A DNA stretch of 40,051 bases. It comes from an uncultured Acidobacteriota bacterium (GTDB taxonomy: Bacteria; Acidobacteriota; Terriglobia; Bryobacterales; Bryobacteraceae). Location of the stretch: the NCBI GenBank assembly GCA_902826605.1, contig CADEFM010000010.1, positions 132,381-172,431 on the forward strand, read 5' to 3'. The position numbers and the translations under genes were made by a program. Below the pieces are notes generated by a model that searched no databases, was not told where the DNA came from, and saw only the letters and a list, made by a program, of their open reading frames with translations. This document shows positions 1 to 7,974 of this stretch, in pieces. Each line of letters starts with the position of its first letter. Position 1 is the first letter of the stretch.

Positions 1-203
1 AGCGCATCCGAGTCCATCTGGCTGGGCGTTCCACCGCCCAGGAATACCGTTTCCGGAGCCCATGGCCATTGCGTTCGGAGCAGTTCGGTGCGCAGGGTCT
101 CGATATAGCGCGGCTCCAGTTCCCGGGGGAATACGCCGGACGCGAAGTTACAGTACGTGCACTTCTGTGCGCAGAACGGATAGGAAATATAGACGCCGGG
201 CAC
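1..203 (-). CDS. HemW-like radical SAM protein (N-terminal fragment)
   Basis: The first 67 codons of a gene that runs off the left edge. The GTG start lies 2 bases after the cyaY stop, with GAGGAAG about 13 bases upstream, so the two genes are probably co-transcribed. The product shows the radical SAM CxxxCxxC cluster motif as PFCAQKCTYC near residues 8-17 and a GGGTPS motif near residue 56, both typical of the HemN/HemW (coproporphyrinogen III oxidase-like) family. Family members use S-adenosylmethionine and a 4Fe-4S cluster; HemW acts as a heme chaperone rather than an oxidase. The usual His of the HIPFC motif is replaced: the sequence reads ISYPFC. The catalytic and C-terminal parts are outside the window, so HemW cannot be told from other HemN-like proteins. 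Confidence 0.8.
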   Translation of the reverse strand, partial: MPGVYISYPFCAQKCTYCNFASGVFPRELEPRYIETLRTELLRTQWPWAPETVFLGGGTPSQMDSDA

Positions 204-205
204 GT

Positions 206-526
206 TTACAGCTTTACTTCCTCGCCCAATTGTTGTCCGATTGCGTTCCCGATCAATTGCGCCAGCGTTTGGCCGCCGGTCGCGAACTCGCCGCGTGCCG
301 CGTCCCAATCTAGCTTGTGGCTCTTGAGGTGCGCGGAGACCCAAATCTGCTTTACCGGAGAATTGGGGCTGACGACGAACTTCGCGGGTGGCGCTTCGAA
401 CTCAATAGTCAGCGCGCCGGAGTTAAAATCGGCCTCGAAGTCGTGGTGCTCCGCTGCTGCGGTAAGGCGGCGGTGGAGGTCCCCCAGGGCCTGATCCGCG
501 CAGTCGCGAAATTGGTGGTCATCCAT
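206..526 (-). CDS. cyaY: Frataxin-like iron-sulfur assembly protein CyaY
   Basis: A 106-residue protein, the same length as Escherichia coli CyaY and collinear with it from memory. It has an acidic N-terminal helix (MDDHQFRDCADQ), the strand pattern FEADFNSGALTIEFE near residues 30-45, and the conserved Trp segment KQIWVSAHLKSHKLDWD near residues 59-75. Frataxins bind iron and modulate cysteine desulfurase activity during iron-sulfur cluster assembly in the cytosol. Its close neighbour is an iron-sulfur radical SAM protein of the heme branch, which fits an iron-related unit. CyaY is best known from Proteobacteria, so its presence in an acidobacterial context deserves attention. The start is the first ATG of the frame; 126 bases separate it from the divergent bshC. 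Confidence 0.85.
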   Translation of the reverse strand: MDDHQFRDCADQALGDLHRRLTAAAEHHDFEADFNSGALTIEFEAPPAKFVVSPNSPVKQIWVSAHLKSHKLDWDAARGEFATGGQTLAQLIGNAIGQQLGEEVKL

Positions 527-652
527 AAAAGTGAACGAAGTAATCCTACCTCAATTATGCACCGCTGGCGCACCTCTAGAATTCAGTTGCGCCTTTCCCC
601 GGCCCGCTGGCATCTGTTACCCTTGGACCTGTCTGCGTCCATATAGCCTGCT

Positions 653-2212
653 ATGCAACCTGCGTGTATCCGCCATACCGAGCTGCCAGGTACGTCCCGG
701 CTATTTGCCGACTTTTCCTATCATTTTGAGAAAGTTGCGAAGTTTTACAGGCACGATCCGAATGCTGCTTCCTCGTTGAAACGCGCCGTTGCGGAGATCG
801 ACTACCCGGACGACCGGCGCGCGGCGCTGGTGAAGGCTCTCGAAGCCCAGAACGGCCCGTCAGAATCGCTGCGGCGGTTGGCTGAGCCGGGCACGGCAGT
901 GGTAGTCACCGGACAGCAGGTCGGTTTGTTCACAGGACCGGCATACACCATTTATAAAGCGGTCACGGCGGCGCGCCTCGCCAGGCAGCTGACCGAAATC
1001 GGCACCCCAGCGGTGCCCGTATTCTGGCTGGCCACGGAGGATCATGATTTCCCGGAAGTAGATCATGTCTGGGTATTCAACACCTCGGGCGAACCAGTCC
1101 AGGTCCGCGTAGACGCGCCCGTGGAGGCTGCGGGACGCCCCCGTCCGGTGGGCGGCATCACCCTGCCCAACCCGCCCATACAGCTTTTACAAGAGGCGCT
1201 CGCGGGCATGCCTTTCGTCGATGAAGTGCTGGAGGCCGCAGAGAAAGCCTACCTTCCAGGTGTGACGATGGGTGCCGGATTCCGCGCCCTGATGCAAACG
1301 ATCGCTGGCAAACTGGGCTTGATTTTCCTGGATCCTTTGGACCCGGCCATCCGCAAAATCGCCGCGCCGTTTATTGTCAAAGCCCTGCACGCCGCGCCGG
1401 AACTGAAGACCGCATTGCTCGAACGGACTCGCGAATTGACCCATGAGGGTTACCACGCGCAAGTGCACGTGGACGAGAAGACGTCGCTGTTTTTTCTGCT
1501 CGAGAATGGTGAACGCACAACGCTACGCCGCAAGGACGCGGAGTACGCGGAATTGGTGAATCGCGCCGAAAGCATTTCTCCCAACGCTCTGCTGCGCCCA
1601 GTGATGCAGGACTACCTGCTGCCCTCAGTGGCGTTTATCGGCGGGCCCGGAGAACTTGCGTATTTGGCGCAATCGCACGTGCTCTATGAACGCCTGCTGG
1701 GACGTATGCCGGTGATGTTCGCGCGCAGTGGATTCACATTGCTGGACGCGCGGTCGGCGAAACTGCTGCATCGTTATCGAATGACTACAGCGCAAGCATT
1801 CGTGCCCCAGGATGCCCTGCGGCAGCAGATCGCCCGGGAACTGGTGCCGGAAGCGATTTCGAAGTCGGTAGATAGCGCCAAGACGGGGATTGCACATCAT
1901 CTGGATGCTTTGCATTCGGAACTCAAGACGTTTGATCCGACGCTTGCCAGCGCCCTCGAGAAAAGCCGCGCGAAGATGACCCACCAAATGGACAAGCTCG
2001 CTCGGAAAACCGCACGCGAATCGTTGGGCCGCGATCACCGCGCCATCGCCGATGCGCGCCATTTGGCCAATTTGCTCTATCCACACCGGCACTTGCAGGA
2101 GCGCTTCTATTCCATTCTGCCGTTTCTTGCACAACATGGCCTGGATCTGGTGGATCGTCTATACGATGCCGCCGAGCCCGGCTGTCCCGACCACCGCGTA
2201 TTCACGGTGTAG
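653..2212 (+). CDS. bshC: Putative cysteine ligase BshC (bacillithiol biosynthesis)
   Basis: A 519-residue protein with the hallmark BshC motifs: a TGQQVGLFTGP segment at residues 86-96 and FWLATEDHDF at residues 124-133. The C-terminal third is rich in charged helices, as in the family, where it forms a dimerising coiled coil. BshC is thought to add cysteine to glucosaminyl-malate, the last step of bacillithiol synthesis, in the cytosol. The length is slightly below the roughly 540 residues of Bacillus BshC. The ATG at 653 is the first start and the conserved N-terminal ELPGTSRLFADF segment begins at residue 10, so the start is credible, although no strong ribosome binding site is visible. 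An aldolase gene follows 14 bases after the stop. The partner genes bshA and bshB are not in the window. Confidence 0.92.
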   Translation: MQPACIRHTELPGTSRLFADFSYHFEKVAKFYRHDPNAASSLKRAVAEIDYPDDRRAALVKALEAQNGPSESLRRLAEPGTAVVVTGQQVGLFTGPAYTIYKAVTAARLARQLTEIGTPAVPVFWLATEDHDFPEVDHVWVFNTSGEPVQVRVDAPVEAAGRPRPVGGITLPNPPIQLLQEALAGMPFVDEVLEAAEKAYLPGVTMGAGFRALMQTIAGKLGLIFLDPLDPAIRKIAAPFIVKALHAAPELKTALLERTRELTHEGYHAQVHVDEKTSLFFLLENGERTTLRRKDAEYAELVNRAESISPNALLRPVMQDYLLPSVAFIGGPGELAYLAQSHVLYERLLGRMPVMFARSGFTLLDARSAKLLHRYRMTTAQAFVPQDALRQQIARELVPEAISKSVDSAKTGIAHHLDALHSELKTFDPTLASALEKSRAKMTHQMDKLARKTARESLGRDHRAIADARHLANLLYPHRHLQERFYSILPFLAQHGLDLVDRLYDAAEPGCPDHRVFTV

Positions 2213-2226
2213 CCGGCCCCGATCTT

Positions 2227-2994
2227 ATGCGAACGAACACCGTTAAACAAGCACTCAAAGCAGGTAAAACAGTCTTCGGCTGCAGCACTTCCATGATCCG
2301 CTCGCCGGAAATCCTGCGCATTCTAGCCGCCGCCGGTCTCGACTGGACGTACATCGATTCCGAACACGGCGGCTTCGACCTGGAGACGCTTCAAGATCTG
2401 ATTCGCGCGGCCAATGAAAGCGGCCTGTGCCCGATCGTGCGCGTCGGAGATTTGCAGTATCCATTGATCGCCCGTGCACTCGATTGCGGCGCGCAAGGCG
2501 TCTTGTTCCCGCGTGTGGAATCCCCGGAGTTGCTCGCTCAGGCGATCTCCTGGACACGCTTTCCTCCTGAAGGTGTGCGTGGATTCGGTTTGCAGCCCGT
2601 ACACATCGGTTACGAAACCGCCACCATGCCGGATATCATCGCCCACATGAACGCAAACACAATGGTGGTGCTGCAAATCGAAACCAGGACCGCGCTGGAT
2701 CGAGTAGACGATCTGCTCGCAGTTCCTGGCGTGGACGCCGTGATGGTGGGTCCGGCCGATCTTTCCACGTCGCTCGGCGTGCCCGGCGAGTTCGACCATC
2801 CGAAGATGGTGGAAGCCATCGAGCGCATCAAGGAAAGCTGCAACCGTCACGGCGTCGCGCCGGGGGTGCATTTCCGGCAACAAGCGCTGGCGCTCAAATG
2901 GCGCGATCGAGGGTTGCGTTTTATCAGCTGCAATAGCGAGATAGGATTCTTACTGGATCAAGCCAAGGCGACGGTCGCGGCACTCCGAGGATAG
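2227..2994 (+). CDS. HpcH/HpaI family aldolase
   Basis: A 255-residue class II aldolase of the HpcH/HpaI (4-hydroxy-2-oxoheptanedioate aldolase-like) family, which splits or forms carbon-carbon bonds between pyruvate and an aldehyde using a divalent metal. Family active-site positions are visible: His47 in DSEHGG, Arg72 in IVRVGD, metal ligand Glu152 in LQIET and metal ligand Asp178 in GPADLS. The protein has the expected TIM-barrel length and no signal peptide, so it is cytosolic. It starts 14 bases downstream of bshC on the same strand and is probably co-transcribed with it, but no functional link is obvious. The substrate cannot be told from sequence; sugar-acid or aromatic-degradation aldol products are the usual options. 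Confidence 0.88.
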   Translation: MRTNTVKQALKAGKTVFGCSTSMIRSPEILRILAAAGLDWTYIDSEHGGFDLETLQDLIRAANESGLCPIVRVGDLQYPLIARALDCGAQGVLFPRVESPELLAQAISWTRFPPEGVRGFGLQPVHIGYETATMPDIIAHMNANTMVVLQIETRTALDRVDDLLAVPGVDAVMVGPADLSTSLGVPGEFDHPKMVEAIERIKESCNRHGVAPGVHFRQQALALKWRDRGLRFISCNSEIGFLLDQAKATVAALRG

Positions 2995-3041
2995 GCCGGC
3001 AATATTGGATCAAGCAAAGTCAGTGCGGAAGGCAAGGCGCG

Positions 3042-4148
3042 TCAGGGAACTGCCGGTCTTAGATTCGCCAACCCCGAAACCAGTTTGTCGGCCATGGTTT
3101 CCACCGCCTGATGGAACGTTTCATTGAAACGCAGATAAAACCAACGCGCCGCTTCGGATTCTGCAAATTCGACGTATTGCTTCATTTCATCGTCGGTAAG
3201 CGAAGCGTACCCATAGAGACCGGCGGCCCTCACCACGCGGGCCGCATCTTCGAAGCTTTCGGCGCGCACACGTTCCAGAACCTTTTCAAGTTCATCGCTG
3301 GAAATCTCCTTTCCCGTTGGCAGGATGCGATTCAGGGCGAGGACGGCTCCCCGCGTGGCGGCTACTTGCGACTCCACCCGGCATTGCACGGAATCGGTAG
3401 CCCGCTCCAGCCTTTCCATGAGGCGATTCCGCGCCGGGGATGCCGCTATTTGCTTCGCACCGGCAGCTGCATACCTTGAGTATTCGGCCCTGGATTTGGA
3501 TGATATGGATTCGGCTGACAATGCCATCACGCGTTGCAAAAAGGGCTGATGCAATTGTCCGATCAAAGCCATGATCCGCGCATCTTCCGCGATACCTTCG
3601 AAGTGCGCACGAATGGGGGCATACAGCACGCCAGGACGATTCACCCGCTCGAAGACCTGCTTGAAGCGGGGGTCTTTTTCGTCCATCCCCCCCAGTTTCA
3701 TCAGGGAGCGTGTGCCTTCTGCATCGGTTGCATTGTAAATCATCCGCGTCACACCCGCCGCCATCAGAAGAAGATCGATTTTGTCCCAACGTGCCAGACC
3801 CGCAGTGAGCTTTGGCGCCACGGGCGCATCCACGGACGGAAGAAGCGGGACCGCTGGCTCCAGGTCAGAACACTTCACAAATCCGCTCCGCAGGGGTTTG
3901 CTTCTCCACGCCACGTCCAGCCAGCATCCTGTGCTGTCCGCAACTGTCATTTGGATGGTAACTGCCTGGCCTTTCTGCAGGGTTGTGGCGACTTCGCTTG
4001 TGACCGACATGCGAGAGTAGACGCGCACCCCATCGGCGACCGCGGCCATTTGTGGCGCCCCTGCGATCACATTTCCAGTCCATGCGAGCGTCAGGATGAG
4101 GATTTGGCCCGGCGCGCGCCGCATTCGTCTGTTCACACAAGGTTGCAT
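3042..4148 (-). CDS. Secreted SH3-like/DUF2059-like protein
   Basis: The ATG at 4148 is chosen because it opens a signal peptide with arginines followed by a hydrophobic stretch ending near VIAGAPQ; the longer frame beginning at 4190 uses TTG. The product is about 368 residues. After the signal comes a bacterial SH3-like segment (GVRVYSRMSVTSEVATTLQKG, then a conserved WLDV and GFVKCSDL), then a long helical region. The C-terminal YASLTDDEMKQYVEFAESEAA resembles the end of DUF2059 proteins. This suggests an exported envelope protein of unknown role. It is the last gene of the minus-strand run, 49 bases after the glutathione peroxidase stop, and converges with the aldolase gene. The domain assignments are by eye. 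Confidence 0.7.
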   Translation of the reverse strand: MQPCVNRRMRRAPGQILILTLAWTGNVIAGAPQMAAVADGVRVYSRMSVTSEVATTLQKGQAVTIQMTVADSTGCWLDVAWRSKPLRSGFVKCSDLEPAVPLLPSVDAPVAPKLTAGLARWDKIDLLLMAAGVTRMIYNATDAEGTRSLMKLGGMDEKDPRFKQVFERVNRPGVLYAPIRAHFEGIAEDARIMALIGQLHQPFLQRVMALSAESISSKSRAEYSRYAAAGAKQIAASPARNRLMERLERATDSVQCRVESQVAATRGAVLALNRILPTGKEISSDELEKVLERVRAESFEDAARVVRAAGLYGYASLTDDEMKQYVEFAESEAARWFYLRFNETFHQAVETMADKLVSGLANLRPAVP

Positions 4149-4197
4149 ATGGATTCCGTTATTCGAACGCGTTCGCCTCACTGGTGGCAAGTCAATT

Positions 4198-4749
4198 TTA
4201 CTTCAATGCCGCTTCGATTGCGGACATGACTTCGCGCGATCCGGGTTCGATGGCAGGTTCAAATCGCTGAAGCACCTTGCCGTTGCGATCAATGAGGAAC
4301 TTGGTGAAGTTCCACTGGATCTCGCCGGCCGTCTTGGGATTCGCCGCTGCGCCGGTGAGGAACTGATAGAGAGGGGCTTTGCCGGAACCCTTCACGGAGA
4401 TCTTCGAAAACATCGGAAACGTCACTCCGAATTTCGATTTGCAGAATGCGCCGATCGCGGCATTCGAACCTGGTTCCTGGCCGCCGAAATCATTCGCTGG
4501 AAAACCCGCCACAACCAGGCCCCGATCCTTGTACTTCATGTGCAGCGCTTGTAACGCTTCGTACTGATATGTATAGCCGCACTGGCTGGCGACATTTACC
4601 ACCAGCATAACCTTGCCCTTGAAATGAGCAAGAGGAGTGGGAGTGCCGTTGAGGGCGTCCAACGTGAATTCGTGCACGGTAGACGCTCCAAAAGAACAAG
4701 CTGATGCCAAGCAGAAGGCGGCGAGCAGGGTTTTCATGCTGGATTTCAT
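4198..4749 (-). CDS. Secreted glutathione peroxidase (Cys type)
   Basis: From the ATG at 4749 the product is 183 residues with a signal peptide (MKSSMKTLLAAFCLASACSFGA), which predicts export. The thiol peroxidase tetrad is complete: Cys57 in NVASQCGYT, Gln91 in GGQEPG, and Trp146-Asn147 in WNFTKF. Cysteine replaces the selenocysteine of animal enzymes. Such bacterial enzymes generally use thioredoxin-like reductants to reduce peroxides, so the glutathione in the name may mislead, especially in an organism that also carries bshC. The start codon overlaps the stop of the preceding frameshifted gene as ATGA, implying translational coupling. A nearer ATG at 4737 (MKTLLAAF) would also give a signal peptide. 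Confidence 0.9.
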   Translation of the reverse strand: MKSSMKTLLAAFCLASACSFGASTVHEFTLDALNGTPTPLAHFKGKVMLVVNVASQCGYTYQYEALQALHMKYKDRGLVVAGFPANDFGGQEPGSNAAIGAFCKSKFGVTFPMFSKISVKGSGKAPLYQFLTGAAANPKTAGEIQWNFTKFLIDRNGKVLQRFEPAIEPGSREVMSAIEAALK

Positions 4750-5491
4750 TTCACTTGTTTTGCCCGCACAAGCTGACGATTGAGTGCATCGTCTCGGTAT
4801 TTTTTCCATGTCTCCGGGTCCTCATTGCACACATTCGGCGCGAATTCTTCATTCAATTTCTTGTAATAGCGGTTGAACGTATAGGCCGAAGTGAGCGCAT
4901 GCCGGTCTTCCATCACCACCTTGTTCTCCAAAAATTTTCCGCCTGCCACGTTCCGTATACGCTCCGTCATGTGCACCTCTTCAGTGTGCGGCTGCATTGC
5001 GGACATTAGCCAGCTCTTGTCGTTGAATCCCGTCGAATCCACGATCAGCATGTCGTCTTCCCAGCGCCCCACCGAATGACCACCCCACGTGGGGAGTAGA
5101 TTCATGGGATGCTGTTGGTTCAGATAGATTCTGCGCACTCCCGTAGGATTCAGTTCCCAAAAGCCAGTATGACTTTGTCCGGTGCGGGAATCCATAGGAA
5201 CCTTCCCGCGACATTGGGATACCGGAAGATGCCGTCGGGAAGGCACAGCGCGCCCGTGTCATCAGCTACACCGTCGGTCGCTTCCATCTTCATCTTCGCC
5301 CACGGCGCCAAATGGGCCACAATGAAATCGTTCAACTGCGCGGTGCTCATCTGCTTGATCCCAGCAGTCGCTAGCTCGCGCGCGGTCGCGATGGCGTAAT
5401 AACCGCCCATATCCGAGTGCGGAATGTCCGCCGGCTGGCTGGATAAGAGAGCGCTCGCGAGAATATACGCGGCTGCTTGGATCCCTGCCAT
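4746..5491 (-). pseudogene. Secreted WGxPDLxG-associated family protein, frameshifted
   Basis: Two overlapping frames together encode one protein. The first part runs from the ATG at 5491 (4 bases after the previous stop) to a TGA at 5150-5152. It has a signal-like N-terminus and ends ...PDKVILAFGN. The second part resumes in the -1 frame at the run TTTTGGG (minus strand, 5156-5162) as WELNPTGVRRIYLN and continues to the stop at 4746. Joined, the protein matches its two operon neighbours in the motif GRWEDDMLIVDSTGF, equivalent to GRWEGDTLVIDVTG and GHWDGPTLVVETTNF. The intact downstream frame and preserved ATGA coupling to the peroxidase gene suggest either a recent one-base deletion or a sequencing error. 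The function of the family is unknown. Confidence 0.75.
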
Positions 5492-5495
5492 TGCG

Positions 5496-5900
5496 CTATT
5501 TCTTGCCTTGTTCTGGAGCGTCCGACTCGCCTGAACCCAGGAACAGCGTCTGACCATTGGGCAGAGTAATGTCGCGGCCGTTGGCGCGCAGGGAGCCGTC
5601 CTTGGATTGATATCCGTCCACAATTACTTCGGTGCCGGCTTTAAGGGAGTCCTTCGTCAGCCCGCGCCGCAGCAGCGTATTCGGCGTTCCCGTTTCGATC
5701 ATCCATTCGTCGGTGCTGCCGTCGGCTTTCTTCACGTCCACATGAATCCAGGCGTGCGGGTTAATCCATTCCATCCTGGTGACGGTGCCCCGCAGCTTTA
5801 TCGGTTTCTTCGCGTCGAATTCGGCGGCGAAGGCGTGATGGGCCCATATCGGCGCCCCGAAGACAATCATGGCGATCGTGACAGCGGTCAACGTCTTCAT
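5496..5900 (-). CDS. Secreted DUF6152 family protein
   Basis: The ATG at 5900 overlaps the previous gene's stop as ATGA and begins a clear signal peptide (MKTLTAVTIAMIVFGAPIWA). The mature protein opens with HHAFAAEFD and continues with LRGTVTRMEWINPHAWIHVDV, the signature of the DUF6152 family, which is a small beta-barrel-like domain seen in many acidobacteria and some proteobacteria. The 134-residue length is typical. Members of this family regularly lie beside the larger secreted proteins found here on both sides, so the proteins probably act together in the periplasm. The biochemical role is unknown; the NPH motif and the HH after the cleavage site could bind metal, which is speculation. 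Confidence 0.85.
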   Translation of the reverse strand: MKTLTAVTIAMIVFGAPIWAHHAFAAEFDAKKPIKLRGTVTRMEWINPHAWIHVDVKKADGSTDEWMIETGTPNTLLRRGLTKDSLKAGTEVIVDGYQSKDGSLRANGRDITLPNGQTLFLGSGESDAPEQGKK

Positions 5901-6928
5901 TTTGCTTCTCCCTTTCTTTCGCGCTCGCGCGCGCCCATCAGAAAGTGCACGATGTCGTAGTTGTCTTCGTGACATGCGTATTCGTACATCTGTTCCTTGG
6001 GATCGATCTTCGTCCACGGAACGACGGCAGTCCAAGGCTTGGTCCACGTAGCAGGATCGTTGATGGTGAATTCATAGTTCAGCGTTGTCGCGTCCACGCG
6101 AGTGAAGCGTTCGGTGATTTTGAACGTCTCCCCGTTCGCTCCTTGAAACACGCCGCCGGAATCTGGCCGGAAGTTCGTGGTTTCCACTACCAGCGTCGGA
6201 CCGTCCCAGTGGCCGCGCGCATCGCCCAGCCATTGCTTCAGGTCCTTCCCCAGATGTGAACTGCCGTCGACCGGAATGACGCGCGCGCTGTGTATCATCT
6301 CGGGCGATATCACCACGTAGCCGGGGCTCTGGAAAATCTGAAAATCGTTATTGTAAACGGTGGGCAAATACGGAGGCGAGTCGGTACGTATAATACATCG
6401 CACCGGGAGAGACATGTCGGCGTAAGTTTCAGGGAGGCCGGCGTTGAAGCGCGTATTCACAATATTGCGCGCGGCGCGGAGTTTCTCGCGCTCCGGTGAC
6501 AACGGCGCCAGAGGAGGCATTCTGCCATCCGGCGGGTCTACGATCAGCGACGTGCGCTTATTGTTGCTAATCTTGAGCCGCCGCGCGTCCATCCAATGCT
6601 CGTTGTAGGCGCGGTTGACGTCGGCCTCAGCACCGCCATCGCGGCGGTCGCGGCTCAACTCGGTGGCAAGCTGCGATTGGAACTCTTCAGCTTCTTCACT
6701 CGTGAGAACATCTTTCGAGGCGACGCCGCCAGGCCGCTGCAGAGGGGTGCTGGTGGCGTCATTCCACACGCCCTGGAGATCCGGATCGCCCCACGGGGTG
6801 CGCAGGATAAGTGCTCTTTTCGCAGCGGTCGTGACCTTCGCAGCCGGCTTGGGAGCAGTCTGGGCACACACGAAAGTCGCCACGAAACCCGCCAAAATCG
6901 CAATCGGAAAGGTATATCTAAAGGTCAT
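5897..6928 (-). CDS. Secreted WGDPDL family protein (paralogue B)
   Basis: The ATG at 6928 has GGAGG 8 bases upstream and opens a signal peptide (MTFRYTFPIAILAGFVATFVCAQ). An upstream ATG at 6958 that overlaps the preceding stop is possible but has a weaker site. The 343-residue product carries TPWGDPDLQGVWNDATSTPLQRP after the signal, a central CIIRTDSPPYLPTVYNNDFQIFQ segment and GHWDGPTLVVETTNF near the middle-to-end region. This architecture is common in acidobacterial genomes as an uncharacterised secreted family. It shares motifs with the genes on either side of the DUF6152 gene, so the operon holds three diverged copies. No enzyme motif is recognised; substrate binding or an envelope role are open options. 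Confidence 0.75.
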   Translation of the reverse strand: MTFRYTFPIAILAGFVATFVCAQTAPKPAAKVTTAAKRALILRTPWGDPDLQGVWNDATSTPLQRPGGVASKDVLTSEEAEEFQSQLATELSRDRRDGGAEADVNRAYNEHWMDARRLKISNNKRTSLIVDPPDGRMPPLAPLSPEREKLRAARNIVNTRFNAGLPETYADMSLPVRCIIRTDSPPYLPTVYNNDFQIFQSPGYVVISPEMIHSARVIPVDGSSHLGKDLKQWLGDARGHWDGPTLVVETTNFRPDSGGVFQGANGETFKITERFTRVDATTLNYEFTINDPATWTKPWTAVVPWTKIDPKEQMYEYACHEDNYDIVHFLMGARERERKGEAK

Positions 6929-6954
6929 GTGAGCCGCCTCCATTGGCGCCAACT

Positions 6955-7839
6955 TCATTTCGCCGCTTGCTTGCCGAAACGGCCAAACAACATCTCCTCG
7001 GTGAAGGGCACGCACTTGAATTCCAGCAATTGTACGTTTTTCTCCATGCGCCGGTACAGCGGAAAGCTGATTTTCCAGGGGCGCGTATAAACTTTCGGAT
7101 CTTCAATCGTCGCCTCGTACATCATGTGATACGGACTCACCAGTGTGTAGCGTTCGACTACGTGGAAATCCTCGCTCTGAAAATCGCCTGCACGATCAAG
7201 CCAGGATTCCGGTCGTTGTCCTGTGACGTCAATCACCAACGTGTCGCCTTCCCAGCGCCCGCGTGACCAGCCCATCCACGAAGGTGTGGGCGCCTCTCCC
7301 TTCCAGTTCATGCGAACAATGCGAGTGGAACTAGTGAATTCGTAGGCCATAAGTATGTACGGGCTGGAACCCTGCACAATGCGGAACGGGAACGGCATGT
7401 AGTTGGCGCGCGGCACGCCCGGCATATAGCACTTGAGCTCGGGATCGCCCAATGCATGCCAAGTTTTGTCGCTGGAGACATCCACCTTCGTTCGATTCTC
7501 GAAATTCCTATTCTTTTTTTCGAGCGCCCACGCCTGGTATGGAATTTCACCCCCCTCAATGACGCTTTGTCCTGCGGGTCCCGCGCCGTACGCACCGTTG
7601 ATTTCCGGATGGGGTCCGGGTTGCGCTTCATGGTCTCGCAGGTCCCAGTTGGCGGTGACAAGGGCTTGCCAGAGCCCATTCAGATCAGGATGCCCATCGG
7701 CTATGCGCGGCGCTTTGTAAGGCGGAAATTCTCCGGGTTTGGGGGGCTGTTGCGCAATCGCGATGCCGCCGAGCAAATAAACCACTGCCACGGTCATCAT
7801 CACTGCGTCGCCAATGATCCGAAAACGCTTAGGTATCAA
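6955..7839 (-). CDS. Secreted WGxPDL-like family protein (paralogue A)
   Basis: This is the first gene of the minus-strand operon. The frame opens with a TTG at 7839, giving a good signal peptide (MIPKRFRIIGDAV followed by a hydrophobic stretch to GIAIAQQ). An ATG pair at 7800/7797 is the alternative and would leave a short hydrophobic start. The 294-residue product contains RIADGHPDLNGLWQALVTANW near residues 45-65, PFPFRIVQGSSPYILMAYEF, SWMGWSRGRWEGDTLVIDVTG near residue 200, and a C-terminal RRMEKNVQLLEFKC. The GHPDLNGLW and GRWEGDTLVID motifs relate it to the two other large proteins of this operon. Its stop overlaps an ATG of the next gene. The function is unknown. Confidence 0.75.
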   Translation of the reverse strand: MIPKRFRIIGDAVMMTVAVVYLLGGIAIAQQPPKPGEFPPYKAPRIADGHPDLNGLWQALVTANWDLRDHEAQPGPHPEINGAYGAGPAGQSVIEGGEIPYQAWALEKKNRNFENRTKVDVSSDKTWHALGDPELKCYMPGVPRANYMPFPFRIVQGSSPYILMAYEFTSSTRIVRMNWKGEAPTPSWMGWSRGRWEGDTLVIDVTGQRPESWLDRAGDFQSEDFHVVERYTLVSPYHMMYEATIEDPKVYTRPWKISFPLYRRMEKNVQLLEFKCVPFTEEMLFGRFGKQAAK

Positions 7840-7907
7840 TGTCCAATCCCTTGTGGCGTATTAACTTGCCACTCAGTATACACCTCGGAATCGCCCGAAT
7901 TCACGGT

Positions 7908-7934
7908 CCGGGAACGGCCATTGCCCGTTCCCGG
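7908..7934. promoter_or_regulatory. Perfect 10-bp inverted repeat in divergent promoter region
   Basis: The arms CCGGGAACGG (7908-7917) and CCGTTCCCGG (7925-7934) are perfect inverted copies separated by 7 bases. They lie between the divergently transcribed secreted-protein operon and the dehydrogenase gene, just upstream of a TATAAT at 7946-7951, so the right arm covers the likely -35 position. A dimeric repressor binding here could control one or both directions. It could instead form an RNA hairpin if transcribed. Confidence 0.5.
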
Positions 7935-7945
7935 TGAACCGCGCG

Positions 7946-7951
7946 TATAAT
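7946..7951 (+). promoter_or_regulatory. Candidate -10 box (TATAAT)
   Basis: An exact consensus TATAAT on the plus strand, 24 bases before the ATG pair of the short ORF at 7975 and about 170 bases before the dehydrogenase start. No convincing -35 hexamer sits at 16-18 bases; TTGCCC at 7921-7926 is 19 bases away. The box follows directly after the inverted repeat, which supports a regulated promoter. Assigned by eye. Confidence 0.45.
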
Positions 7952-7974
7952 CTCTTCATGTGTCACAGGCAGCG

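Noticed and set aside
69..494. Plus-strand 141-codon frame over the frataxin gene
   Set aside because: No recognisable motifs, while the opposite strand encodes a full-length CyaY.
5156..5162. Programmed -1 frameshifting at TTTTGGG
   Set aside because: Only the first codon pairs well after the slip, and no upstream Shine-Dalgarno-like stimulator or downstream hairpin is evident. A mutation or sequence error is simpler.
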